A DNA stretch of 64,000 bases, taken from Streptomyces fructofermentans. Lineage in GTDB: Bacteria; Actinomycetota; Actinomycetes; Streptomycetales; Streptomycetaceae. Location: positions 39,031-103,030 of the forward strand of contig NZ_BMWD01000031.1 in NCBI RefSeq assembly GCF_014651055.1. The letters are read 5' to 3'. Made by a program: the position numbers and the translations under genes. Under the pieces are notes generated by a model, which was not told the DNA's origin, made no database searches, and worked only from the letters and a program-made list of their open reading frames with translations. Of this stretch, positions 39,846-48,364 are shown piece by piece. The number at the start of each line of letters is the position of its first letter. The stretch's first letter is position 1.

Positions 39846-41213
39846 GTGCCGCGTCTGCTCCCCCTCAAGGGGCTCACCCGTGGCGGGGGCCGGCCCCGTT
39901 GGCGGGGCCTGGCCCGGCGCACGGACTGGCGTGCACCCGCGGCCGTGTTCACCTCGATGTCCGCCCTGGCCGCCACCTCGCTGTTCGCCGACCCCTCGGT
40001 CGCCGTCCCCCTGTCGACGCCGTGCGCCCTGAAGCGGACCCAGGCCCACCACTCGGAGGGACTCGACACCTGGAACGCCGCCTACCCGCGCCCCACCCGC
40101 CGGCTCGACGCGGTGATGGTCTTCCTGTCCTTCCCGGACGCCGAACCGATGACCACGCCCGCCGAGCTGACCGCCGATCACTTCCCGGCCACCAGCCGCT
40201 ACTTCGACCGGGCCTCGTACGGGAAGTTCCGGCTGCGCGCGCATCCCCTCCGCGAGTGGATCCGGATGCCGAAGTCCTCCACCGCGTACGCCATACAGCG
40301 CGACTGGGGGGCCGCGGAGCGCTCCACGTATCTGCGCGACGCCCTGGCCGCGGCGGACCCGAGCGTCGACTTCTCCCGCTACGACGTCGTCTACTTCGTC
40401 GCCGACCCGACCGCGCCCGGGGTCGACTCGGACGCGACGAAGGTGGTGAACCTGGACACGCCGCTGCGGGCGGACGGGACGGACATCCGCCGCGTCGTCA
40501 CGGTCTTCGAGGACCACCCGCCGGACCGGCTGGTGCTCGCCCACGAGACCGGCCACGTCTTCGACCTGCCGGACCTCTACCACCGCCCCGACGACAGCGC
40601 GGGGGAGTGGGACACCCATGTCGGCGACTGGGACCTCATGGGCAGTCAGTTCGGTCTCGCTCCGGACCTGTTCGGCTGGCACAAGTGGAAGCTCGGATGG
40701 CTGGAACCGCGCCAGGTGGTGTGCGTGCGGGGCGCGGGCGCGGGGGGAATGCGGCTGACGCTGGAGCCGCTGGCCGTCGGACCCGGCACGTACGCGGCGG
40801 GTGCGCCTGCCGCCCGCCCCGGGGTGCCGGGGGCCGGTTCGTGGGCGCCGGAGGCCGGAGCGGTCGGATTCGGTTCGGGCGGCGGGACGAAGCTCGCGGT
40901 CGTGCGCACCGGACGGGACAGCGCGATCGCCTTCGAGGCGCGGGGGCCGGTCGGGAACGACGTGGCCGCGTGCTCCCAGGGTGTGCTCGTCTACCGCATC
41001 CGCGGCACGACGCCCTCGGGGGGCGGTCCGATCGAGGTCGTGGACGCGCACCCCGCGACGGAGGCCTGCTGGGACGACTCCGTCTACCCGCCGCTCGCGG
41101 ACGCCCCGGTCGCGCTCGGCGAGAGCTTCAGCGTGCCCGGCGAGGACGTGCGGATCGCGGTCGAGGACCGGACGGCCTCGGGCGCGTGGACGGTGTCCAT
41201 CTCGACCCGCTGA
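39846..41213 (+). CDS. Secreted M6-family zinc metalloprotease
   Basis: A 455-residue protein resembling immune-inhibitor-A/M6 peptidases. A basic N-terminus is followed by a hydrophobic export segment (PAAVFTSMSALAATSLFA, about 31-48). The catalytic zinc motif LAHETGHVFDLPDLYH (HExGH) is at about 232-247, with a downstream DWDLMGSQFG Met-turn typical of the family. The C-terminal 200 residues are beta-rich. The GTG 5 nt after GGAGG was chosen over an upstream ATG at 39804. Probably degrades extracellular protein. Confidence 0.88.
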   Translation: MPRLLPLKGLTRGGGRPRWRGLARRTDWRAPAAVFTSMSALAATSLFADPSVAVPLSTPCALKRTQAHHSEGLDTWNAAYPRPTRRLDAVMVFLSFPDAEPMTTPAELTADHFPATSRYFDRASYGKFRLRAHPLREWIRMPKSSTAYAIQRDWGAAERSTYLRDALAAADPSVDFSRYDVVYFVADPTAPGVDSDATKVVNLDTPLRADGTDIRRVVTVFEDHPPDRLVLAHETGHVFDLPDLYHRPDDSAGEWDTHVGDWDLMGSQFGLAPDLFGWHKWKLGWLEPRQVVCVRGAGAGGMRLTLEPLAVGPGTYAAGAPAARPGVPGAGSWAPEAGAVGFGSGGGTKLAVVRTGRDSAIAFEARGPVGNDVAACSQGVLVYRIRGTTPSGGGPIEVVDAHPATEACWDDSVYPPLADAPVALGESFSVPGEDVRIAVEDRTASGAWTVSISTR

Positions 41214-41299
41214 CCGTCCGGCGGTGCACCCGGGGCGGCGGGCGTCGTCACGGAGGCGTCGTGAGGGGCGTCACGAGGAAGGGGCGGCGGCCAAATGAA

Positions 41300-41340
41300 A
41301 ATGGCGAGACGGTCGGCTTTCGCAGACCAGTCCCGCCATT
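41300..41340 (-). terminator. Terminator of tRNA-Lys copy 3
   Basis: Outer stem AATGGCG/CGCCATT (41300-41306 with 41334-41340) and inner stem GGTC/GACC, 7 nt beyond the tRNA 3' end. Confidence 0.7.
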
Positions 41341-41347
41341 GTCGCTG

Positions 41348-41421
41348 TGCGCCGCCAGGGACTCGAACCCCGGACCCGCTGATTAAGAGTCAGCTGCTCT
41401 AACCAACTGAGCTAGCGGCGC
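41348..41421 (-). tRNA. tRNA-Lys (anticodon CTT), copy 3
   Basis: A 74-nt gene identical to the copies at 18013 and 26511. Its first 10 nt double as the last codons and TAG stop of the upstream prim-pol-like gene. Confidence 0.97.
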
Positions 41422-42110
41422 CTGCTGACGTCGTAGACCTTAGCATCCTGATCCGGGGGAGGAAAAATCGATATCGGGGCTCCGGGGACGGGCTCGACGA
41501 TCTTCCGCAGGGCCGCCCGCCGGTCTGCCCTGACCGCCGCCCACACGAGGATCTCCGGGGTGGGCAGCCAGGGCGCTCGGGTGTCCGGGGCGACGAGCCA
41601 GCGGGAGTCCTGGCGCGACCCGTCGGCGGGCGGGGCGGCGAGGGCCGGGACCGTCACGGCGTCGCCGGTGCCGTGGCACAGGAGCGGCGGGACCGCGCTG
41701 CCGCGCCCCGAGGTGCCGCCCGAACCCCACTCCTCCCACTCCAGGAGCGAGGGCAGGCGCTGCGCGGTGCCCGGGGCGGCGAACAGGAGGATCCGGCCGC
41801 GGTGGGCGGCCACCGGGCCGGAGCCCGGCCCCTCGTCCCACAGCCGGTCCAGCATCCGGCGGCCGAAGATCGCCGGTGCGCTGACCACGTCGAAGGCGGA
41901 GCCGCACGGGATCACCACCGGCGCCGTGGGCCGGTCCGCCCAGAGGGCCCGGGTGCTGCGCGGATACCCGCCCGCCGAGGCGAGCCAGGTCGCACCCTCG
42001 GAGGTGACCCCCGAGACGTCGAAAGCGACTTCCGAGACGTCGAACCGGTACGGGAGGGGCTCGACGGCGCGGTGCGGGACGGTGCCTGCCGGGTTCCGGT
42101 CGCTCTTCAT
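41412..42110 (-). CDS. Small prim-pol-like protein (bifunctional DNA primase/polymerase family label)
   Basis: A 232-residue protein. Segments such as TWLASAGGYPRSTRALWAD, VVIPCGSAFDVVSAPAIFGRRMLDRLW, HRGRILLFAAPGTAQRLPSLLEWEEWG and PWLPTPEILVWAAVR resemble short Streptomyces proteins that databases, as I recall, label bifunctional DNA primase/polymerase. I do not see the acidic catalytic motif of true prim-pols, so a DNA-synthesis role is doubtful. The last three codons and TAG stop lie inside the tRNA-Lys gene (10-bp overlap). No ribosome site precedes the ATG; MGAMKS from 42119 is an alternative. Confidence 0.6.
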   Translation of the reverse strand: MKSDRNPAGTVPHRAVEPLPYRFDVSEVAFDVSGVTSEGATWLASAGGYPRSTRALWADRPTAPVVIPCGSAFDVVSAPAIFGRRMLDRLWDEGPGSGPVAAHRGRILLFAAPGTAQRLPSLLEWEEWGSGGTSGRGSAVPPLLCHGTGDAVTVPALAAPPADGSRQDSRWLVAPDTRAPWLPTPEILVWAAVRADRRAALRKIVEPVPGAPISIFPPPDQDAKVYDVSRRR

Positions 42111-42551
42111 GGCACCCATGTGTACCGGCTGTGAGCGTTCCGTTCCTGAGGGTTGCGGGAATTGGGGACAAGGTTGTACCCGCTGGAGTATCTTGCCGGA
42201 CCGGCATATGCCAGAACGTGGGTGCGGGGCGCCGACGGCGGCGCGGCCGACCCGGCAAGCCGCCGGGGAACGGCTCCCGCGGCCGGGTGCCCGTACGGGG
42301 TGTTCCTCACGGGTGTCCCGCACCGGGGAGGTTCTCCGCCGCAGAGGCATCGCCGTTGCCGGCGTGGTCGCCTGGGCCGGGGCCATCGGCCCCGGGGCGG
42401 CGGGACGGGGGTGCTGCGCGGCGGCGGGACCGTGCCCGGCAGGGCGCCGGGCCCGGGGTGCTGCGAGGCGGGGGATCCGGGCGCCGCTGGGCGTCGACCG
42501 CGACGGGCCGTCGCGGGGCGGTTCGTACCGCCTCCGCGCCCCGCGGCCGGC
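42111..42551. other. Gap upstream of the prim-pol-like gene
   Basis: The first ~120 bp are less GC-rich and contain ACAAGGTTGT and the palindrome GGCATATGCC at 42203-42212, probably the promoter region. The rest is GC-rich without a gene. Confidence 0.45.
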
Positions 42552-42917
42552 TCAGACGGGGTCCGCGTACCCCTCCGCGTCGGCCCCGCGCAGCAGCTCG
42601 CGCCCGAACTCCACCATCCGCTTCGCGTAGTCCTCGGTCCACTCCGCCTGCTCCGCGATCGCGGCCGGGGTGAGCCGGTCGAAGCGCCGGGGGTCGGCGA
42701 GCTGCGCGGCGGCCATCGCCTGGAACTCGATCGCGCGGTCCGTGGCCGCGCGGAACGCGAGCGTCAGCTCCGTGGCCCGGTCCAGCAGCGCCCGGGGGTC
42801 GTCGATCGACTCCAGGTCGAAGAAGTGCTCCGGATCGGCGACGGCCTCCGCGGGCTCGAAGAGCAGTGGCGCGGGGCGAAGCCGCGGCTCGTTCCGACGC
42901 GGCGAGGGCTCCGCCAT
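42552..42917 (-). CDS. Conserved hypothetical small acidic helical protein
   Basis: A 121-residue soluble protein, function unknown. AGGAGGAG 6 nt before the ATG fixes the start. It is mostly helical with charged heptad-like stretches (DDPRALLDRATELTLAFRAA, AAIAEQAEWTEDYAKRMVEF). It lies 139 bp downstream of the helicase gene on the same strand and could be the last member of that operon, though the strong ribosome site and gap suggest it may be separate. Confidence 0.7.
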   Translation of the reverse strand: MAEPSPRRNEPRLRPAPLLFEPAEAVADPEHFFDLESIDDPRALLDRATELTLAFRAATDRAIEFQAMAAAQLADPRRFDRLTPAAIAEQAEWTEDYAKRMVEFGRELLRGADAEGYADPV

Positions 42918-43056
42918 GACTTCTCCTCCTCGTGAAAGTGGTCGACCCGTCCGTACCCGGTGGGCCATCGTCCATTCTCCCTCGGCCGCGCAAGAGGGCC
43001 CCAAAGCCCGTGTGACCGGCCCGGACGCGCCCCTTTCACACCCGTGCGCCCGCTGT

Positions 43057-44391
43057 TCAGGGCTCCCAGCGCACCCGGTGCTCGGACAGGTGGGACAGCA
43101 CCGCGTGATTCGCCTCCCAGCCGTCCGGGAACTTCACCATCACGCCGAGCTGGACCGGTTCCGTGGACGGATGGTCGTCCAGGAGGTCGGCGACACCGGA
43201 ACGGCACACGACGATGCACGCGTGCCGGTGGCGCGAGGCCAGGACGCACAGCCGGCCGGTCTCCAGGTGGAAGGCGGTGGCGTCCGGGCGCCCCGACAGC
43301 GGGTGCAGCACGACCGTCACGTCGAACTCCCGGCCCTGGAGCCGGTTCGCCGTGTCGACCGTCACCTCCTGGACGCCCAGCTCCGCGAGAGCCGCGCGGA
43401 CGGCCGCCGCCTGGTCCCGGTGGGCCGTGCCGACCGCGATCCGGTCCGCGGTGAGCGGGACGGGTCCGTCCGAGCGCTCGGAGGTCGCGGCCCCGCCCCG
43501 GTCCAGCAGCCGGCGCACGACCAGGGCCAGCGCGCGGACCACCTCCGGGTCCGTGCGGGGCGTGTGCCGGGCGGGCAGCTCCAGCAGGCCCCAGCCGGAC
43601 TCCGCCGCCTCGTCGATGACCCGGTCGGGTCCCGACCCGTCCGAGGGGACCGCGAACGCGAGCCGGCGGTCGCCGTGACCGGTGCCGCTGCGGAACGGGG
43701 TGAAGGGGTAGAACGCGTCCGAGACCAGCGGCGCCGCCGACGCGGGGAGCCGCCACGAGACGGGCAGCCGGTGCTGGGGCAGCTCGGGGTTGTGGGCGAG
43801 CAGGGTCGTCACGGCGGAGGCCGACGGGTCGTACGACAGCCCCGCCCACTGCTCCGAGCCGACGATCGCGAACGGGTCCAGCTGGCCGGGGTCACCCACG
43901 AACAGGGCCCGCTCGAAGAGGTTCGCGACCGCGAGCAGCGCGTCCGAGCGCATCTGGTACGCCTCGTCGACGATCGCGTGCCCCCAGGGCTCGACGCCCT
44001 TCACGTGCGCCCACTTCGCGGCCGTCGAGATGACGACGTCGAGCCCGGCCAGCTCACCGGCCTTGGCGGACTTGCGGACGTTCGGCAGGTCGTCCAGTGC
44101 CTTGTCGTACGGGTCGGCGTCGCTGCTGTGCAGTCGGCCGACCGGCAGGTCCGGGTTCTTCTCGGCGAGCCGCAGAACCAGGTCGTCCACCTGAGCGTTG
44201 GTCTGCGCGATGACCATCAGGGGGCGCCCGGCGGCCGCCAGTTCCAGTGCGGCCCGCACGACGAGCGTGGACTTGCCGGCGCCCGGCGGCGAGTCCACGA
44301 CGACACCGCGGTGCGTGCCGCGCAGGGTGTCGCGCAGGATCGCGTCGGTGGCGCGGGCGGCCTCGGCGCCCGGATCGAACACGGCGGTCAC
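43057..44391 (-). CDS. Upf1-like SF1B DNA/RNA helicase
   Basis: A 444-residue compact helicase with all SF1 motifs: I SPPGAGKST (34-42), Ia VIAQTNAQVDDL, II VDEAYQ (141-146), III FVGDPGQLDPF (164-174), IV LPVSWRLP (209-216), V VTVDTANRLQGREFDVTVVLHP (343-364) and VI LCVLASRHRHACIVV (381-395). Motif II DEAY and motif III GDPxQL place it in the Upf1/Dna2 (SF1B, 5'-3') group, not with UvrD/RecB. The GTG overlaps the upstream stop by 4 bp. As third gene after a Cas4-like nuclease it should act with it on DNA. Confidence 0.9.
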   Translation of the reverse strand: MTAVFDPGAEAARATDAILRDTLRGTHRGVVVDSPPGAGKSTLVVRAALELAAAGRPLMVIAQTNAQVDDLVLRLAEKNPDLPVGRLHSSDADPYDKALDDLPNVRKSAKAGELAGLDVVISTAAKWAHVKGVEPWGHAIVDEAYQMRSDALLAVANLFERALFVGDPGQLDPFAIVGSEQWAGLSYDPSASAVTTLLAHNPELPQHRLPVSWRLPASAAPLVSDAFYPFTPFRSGTGHGDRRLAFAVPSDGSGPDRVIDEAAESGWGLLELPARHTPRTDPEVVRALALVVRRLLDRGGAATSERSDGPVPLTADRIAVGTAHRDQAAAVRAALAELGVQEVTVDTANRLQGREFDVTVVLHPLSGRPDATAFHLETGRLCVLASRHRHACIVVCRSGVADLLDDHPSTEPVQLGVMVKFPDGWEANHAVLSHLSEHRVRWEP

Positions 44392-45977
44392 AGCACATCC
44401 TCTTCGGTCACGGCGTCGGGCGGCGGGGAACCGTCCCCGGGCGGACCGCCGTGCGTCCACGGCGTCTCCTCCGGATCGGGCAGCTTCGCGCCGCCGCGCT
44501 GCTCGTGCTCGAAGAGCGTGAAGCAGACCCGGTCGCCCTTCTCCGGCAGGGACCCCGGTTCGGGCTCCTTGCCGCGGCCCATCTTGTCCACGATGCGCAG
44601 CACGACCAGGGCGCCGTCGTCCTCGTGCCCCACGAACTCGGCCGCCTGCGGCCTGCCGCCCAGCGAGCGGTAGACCCTGGCACGCTCGGCCGGCTGCGGC
44701 CGGTCGTCGGTGCGGACGGTCACCAGCGGGCGCGGGACGGGACGCCTGCCCTCGCCGTACGCCATGACGACATCCGTGACCTCGCCCGCGAAGGCCTCGC
44801 CCGCGAGCCTGCGCCCGGCCATGACCAGCGGGTCGTCGAGCGCCTCCTGGGCCTCCAGACGGGCCTGCTCGCGCTCGCGCGTCGCCAGCTTGTTCGCGGC
44901 GGTGACCGCGTCGTCGCGGCGCGGCTGCGGGGGCTCGCCGGCCAGCACCCGGTCCCGGTGGCCGGTGAACGACCAGCGGTCGCGCGTCCACCGGTCGGCC
45001 GCGTGCCCGCCCTCGGGCAGCGCCCGCAGCAGGTCGAGGCCCTGCCACACCGCGTCCCAGGTCGGACGCGTGCGGCTCGCCACCAGCTCGCGGATGTGCT
45101 GCTCCGCCGCCGTGAGTTCACCGAGCCGGTCGTCTGCCTCCACGCCGTCCTCGGCGGCCGCGAGGGCCGTACGCGCGCGGTCGTACCGCTCGATCGCGGG
45201 GGCGAGGAGCTTGTTGTCGAAGGCCGGGTCGGTGGCCGGACCGGCGGGCGGGCAGACGAGCTGCCCCCTGCCGTCCCGCAGCAGCTCCGCCCGGAGCGCG
45301 GCCCCGGCGCCCGACTCGCCCTCCGGCGGATCGATCCAGGCGAGGAGCGCCCCGAGGTGCTGGTCCTCCAGACTGCTCTGCCCGGTCGCCCAGTGCCGGG
45401 ACAGCACGTCCGTCAGGGCCAGCAGCAGCGCGGAGCCGGGCACCCTGGCCCGCTCCCCGTAGTGCGTCAGCCAGCGTCCGAGCAGGGGCACGCGCGGGGG
45501 CGCCGGATGCGGGGCCTCCGGGTCCTGCTCGGCGGTGCGCCGGAAGCGCATGGACCGCCCGAGCAGCCGTACGAAGTCGATGCCCGCCCGGCTCGGCACG
45601 ATGAGCTGCGGGGCGTCCGCGCACAGCTCGACCTCGACCTTGACCCGCTTGCCGGTCTCCGGGTCGGTCTCGCTGCGCTCGGCCGCCTCGACGTCCGCCG
45701 CGTACGAGTCGATGTACGGGAGGACGACGTCCGCCAGCTCGGCGAGGAACGCGAACCGCAGGTCACGGTCCCTGGGCTGCGGCACGACCAGCAGCCGGGG
45801 CGCGTCGCGGTCCGTGCCGACGAGCGCCCCGAGCGGCGCTCCGGCCTCTCCCGCGGTCGTGAGCGGCACGCAGACCAGTGGCCGCCCGGTCAGATGCCGG
45901 TGCCGCACGGTGGCCACGGGCTGCGCGCGGCCGGTCTCGACGGCCTCGAGCCGGGCCAGGGTGCTGATCAGGGACAC
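44388..45977 (-). CDS. Unknown 529-residue protein between nuclease and helicase genes
   Basis: I recognise no known domain. The first ~230 residues look globular and beta/alpha (VSLISTLARLEAVETGRAQP, LRFAFLAELADVVLPYID, KVKVEVELCADAPQLIVPSRAG). The middle (about 250-400) is helical and charged, including QARLEAQEALDDPLVMAGRRLAGEAF. A beta-rich section near 430-490 (RVYRSLGGRPQAAEFVG, ALVVLRIVDKM) resembles an OB- or SH3-like barrel. The Pro/Asp-rich tail is disordered. It overlaps the nuclease gene by 10 bp and the helicase by 4 bp. A structural or DNA-loading subunit is a guess. Confidence 0.7.
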   Translation of the reverse strand: MSLISTLARLEAVETGRAQPVATVRHRHLTGRPLVCVPLTTAGEAGAPLGALVGTDRDAPRLLVVPQPRDRDLRFAFLAELADVVLPYIDSYAADVEAAERSETDPETGKRVKVEVELCADAPQLIVPSRAGIDFVRLLGRSMRFRRTAEQDPEAPHPAPPRVPLLGRWLTHYGERARVPGSALLLALTDVLSRHWATGQSSLEDQHLGALLAWIDPPEGESGAGAALRAELLRDGRGQLVCPPAGPATDPAFDNKLLAPAIERYDRARTALAAAEDGVEADDRLGELTAAEQHIRELVASRTRPTWDAVWQGLDLLRALPEGGHAADRWTRDRWSFTGHRDRVLAGEPPQPRRDDAVTAANKLATREREQARLEAQEALDDPLVMAGRRLAGEAFAGEVTDVVMAYGEGRRPVPRPLVTVRTDDRPQPAERARVYRSLGGRPQAAEFVGHEDDGALVVLRIVDKMGRGKEPEPGSLPEKGDRVCFTLFEHEQRGGAKLPDPEETPWTHGGPPGDGSPPPDAVTEEDVL

Positions 45978-47188
45978 GGGACGGCCTCCGCGGCGGCGCG
46001 CGGCGCGGCGACGCCGCCGAGGGCCTCCGACCGGAGGGCCGCCGCCCTGCGCAGTGCGGCGACGGCGGGGTCGTCCGGGTCGCCCGACTCGCCGCGGGCC
46101 GCCGCGAGCACACTCCCGACGGTGGTCAGCCCGCCCAGCTCGGCCCGCAGGGACCGGCCCAGCGAGGTCACCGCGTCCTGCGCGCGGGCGCGGTCGCGGC
46201 AGTGGAAGGCGAGTTCGCACGCGGACAGGCACTCCGGGGCGTAGGTCGCGGGCACCGACTCCACCGCGGCCGTCAGCCGGTCGGGGGGCAGGTCGGGTGC
46301 GAAGCAGGTGCCCTCGGGGAGTGAGTCGGCGATCTCCTCGATGCGGGTGAGGCGCTCCAGCTGCCGCCGGGTCACCGAGCGCTGCTTGCGGACGTCGACC
46401 GCGGACGCGGTGGGCAGGTTGGAGAAGTCCTTCGGGCAGACGAGCAGCACCGTGTGCCGCACCCGCGGCGCGGGGTCCACGTGGGCGGCGACCTGCTCCA
46501 GGGCCAGCACGTACACCGCGGACTGGCGGGCCGCCGCGCCCACCTTCGCCGCGTCCGCGGAGCCGTCGAGCATCGGGAAGGACTTGATCTCCACGACCGT
46601 CCAGCTGCCGTCGGGGTGGACGACCACGGCGTCCGGCTCCAGGAACGCCGGCGACCCGGCCACGTCCAGCGCGAGCAGCGGATGGTCGAGCAGCGTCCAG
46701 CCGCCCGTCCCGGTGGCCTCCCGCAGGGCGAGGGCCGTGCGGGCCGTGCGGCCCTCGGGTCCGGAGGCGCCGAGGTCGGGGACCGCTCCGCCCTTCGGCG
46801 GCGGCGCCTCGGGGTCCAGCCGTTCGTGCACGAGCCGCAGCAGCTCCGCGCCGCCGTCGGCCTTGACCCGCGCCTCGAAGGCGTTTCCCCGCATGAACGC
46901 GAACTGCGACTGCCCGAAGGCCGACGGCGAACCGAGCGCGCTCGCCAGCGTCGCCTTGTTCACCCCGGCCCCGTCGAGGATCGCGCGCCGACGGCAGCCG
47001 GGGTTCGCGGCGAGCGCCGCCAGGGCGCGCGCGTCGAGCGGCTGGGGCGCGACCGAGGGGCCGCGCAGCTCAGCGAGCCGCTGCCGGAGCCCCGTCCCCC
47101 GCGTCGGTGGGACTGGCTCCCTGTTCGGCTCCCGGCTCGGCGGTACCCGGGGTGGCTGGGACCTTGCGCTGTCGGGGAATTCGCTCAC
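45968..47188 (-). CDS. Cas4/RecB-like PD-(D/E)XK nuclease with predicted 4Fe-4S cluster
   Basis: A 406-residue protein. RGNAFEARV (100-108) resembles RecB-family motif I. Catalytic residues follow in LEPDAVVV (Asp186) and TVVEIKSF (Glu200, Lys202), with QSAVYVLALEQV as the motif IV helix. Four cysteines frame the nuclease as in Cas4, AddB and Dna2: Cys65 (NPGCRRRA) upstream, and Cys320, Cys324, Cys330 (PECLSACELAFHC) near the C-terminus. The first 40 residues are Pro/Arg-rich. The GTG at 47188 lies inside the PAP2 gene (119-bp out-of-frame overlap), and no other start exists before residue 99. Confidence 0.82.
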   Translation of the reverse strand: MSEFPDSARSQPPRVPPSREPNREPVPPTRGTGLRQRLAELRGPSVAPQPLDARALAALAANPGCRRRAILDGAGVNKATLASALGSPSAFGQSQFAFMRGNAFEARVKADGGAELLRLVHERLDPEAPPPKGGAVPDLGASGPEGRTARTALALREATGTGGWTLLDHPLLALDVAGSPAFLEPDAVVVHPDGSWTVVEIKSFPMLDGSADAAKVGAAARQSAVYVLALEQVAAHVDPAPRVRHTVLLVCPKDFSNLPTASAVDVRKQRSVTRRQLERLTRIEEIADSLPEGTCFAPDLPPDRLTAAVESVPATYAPECLSACELAFHCRDRARAQDAVTSLGRSLRAELGGLTTVGSVLAAARGESGDPDDPAVAALRRAAALRSEALGGVAAPRAAAEAVPCP

Positions 47189-48041
47189 CCGGGGAAGTCT
47201 GGCACCCCGCACTGACAATTGAGGAACCTGCGCCCGGCGGGGCCTCCGGGACCGCTGCGAACGGCCGGATGCCGAACCGGCTCCGCAGGCTGTCCGCGAG
47301 CCGCAGCACCGGCCTGGTCAGCAGCAGGCCGACCCCCATCACGGCGAAGCCGGCGAGGGCATCGAGGAAGTAGTGGTTGGCCGTGCCCATCACCACGATC
47401 GTGGTGATCAGCGGGTACAGGACCGCCGCGACCCTGGTGAGCCGCGTGCCCCCGTACATCCAGAGCATCACACCGCACCACAGTGCCCAGCCGCAGTGCA
47501 GGCTCGGCATCGCCGCGTACTGGTTCGTCATGCCGCCCAGGCCGCGCGGGGCGCTGGCCTCGCCGCCCCACCAGCCGTAGTCGCTGTACTGGGCCATCGT
47601 GTCGACGAACCCGTGTCCCGCCGACAGCAGCCGCGGCGGGCAGGTCGGCAGCAGGGTGAAGCCGATCAGGCCGATGAAGGTGGACGCCATCAGCCAGGTC
47701 CTGGCGGCCCGGTAGCGCACGGTCCGGGAACGGAAGAGCCACACCAGTACGGCGGGCGTCACCAGGTAGTGGAGCGAGGCGTACCAGAAGTCGGCCGGTA
47801 TCCCTATCCAGGGCTCACGGGTGAAGAGACGGTTCAGCGGGTGCTCGGCGTTGAGGAACAGGAACTTCTCGACGCGCAGGATCGCCAGGCCGTGGTCGAC
47901 GGCGGTGCTCACGTCCCCGCGCGCGAGGAGCCGGCCGCCCGAGTACGCCCCGTACACCAGGAGGATCAGGGGCAGCTCGGTCCACCAGCGGAGGCGCGCG
48001 CTCGGCGGCGCCTCCGTGCGCGGTGCATCGGTCCGCAGCAT
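47070..48041 (-). CDS. PAP2-superfamily membrane phosphatase
   Basis: A 323-residue integral membrane protein with about six TM helices. The PAP2 active site is recognisable in PSLHCGWALW (motif 2, His) and GTANHYFLDALAGFAVM (motif 3, His), with a degenerate motif 1. This is the inositol-phosphotransferase-like subtype (LPTCPPRLL) that processes lipid or prenyl phosphates. ATG after GGAGGGGGAGGA. The last ~50 codons run out of frame through the start of the nuclease gene, have poor codon bias and are probably a recent C-terminal extension. Confidence 0.88.
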   Translation of the reverse strand: MLRTDAPRTEAPPSARLRWWTELPLILLVYGAYSGGRLLARGDVSTAVDHGLAILRVEKFLFLNAEHPLNRLFTREPWIGIPADFWYASLHYLVTPAVLVWLFRSRTVRYRAARTWLMASTFIGLIGFTLLPTCPPRLLSAGHGFVDTMAQYSDYGWWGGEASAPRGLGGMTNQYAAMPSLHCGWALWCGVMLWMYGGTRLTRVAAVLYPLITTIVVMGTANHYFLDALAGFAVMGVGLLLTRPVLRLADSLRSRFGIRPFAAVPEAPPGAGSSIVSAGCQTSPGERIPRQRKVPATPGTAEPGAEQGASPTDAGDGAPAAAR

Positions 48042-48364
48042 CCGATTCCTCCCCCTCCGAGCTCGCCGGCCGTTCGTGACCGGGCCCAATTTACGGTCTT
48101 CGCGCCGCCCCTGCGGGGGCGCCCCCGGTGCTCATAGACGCAGAGATCGCCCGGCGGGTTGCTCCGGCGGCACGTGAGAGATGATGGGGGGATCACCCGG
48201 TCGTCCGCTCGTCGCCCCGGGCCCCTTGTCCCCCGCGGGCCCCGGCCCCGTCCTCGTCCCCATCCTCCTCGGTTGCTCGTCCCGCCCCGGTTCGCCGGTT
48301 CGCCGGTTCTTCGAGCCTTCGGCACTTCGGTTCCTCCCCGCTTCTCCCGGAAAGGCCCCTCTCC

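Noticed and set aside
45968..47188. Cas4-like nuclease taken as part of a CRISPR system
   Set aside because: No cas1/cas2, effector or repeat array in the window; the helicase neighbour fits a Dna2/AddB-like role better.
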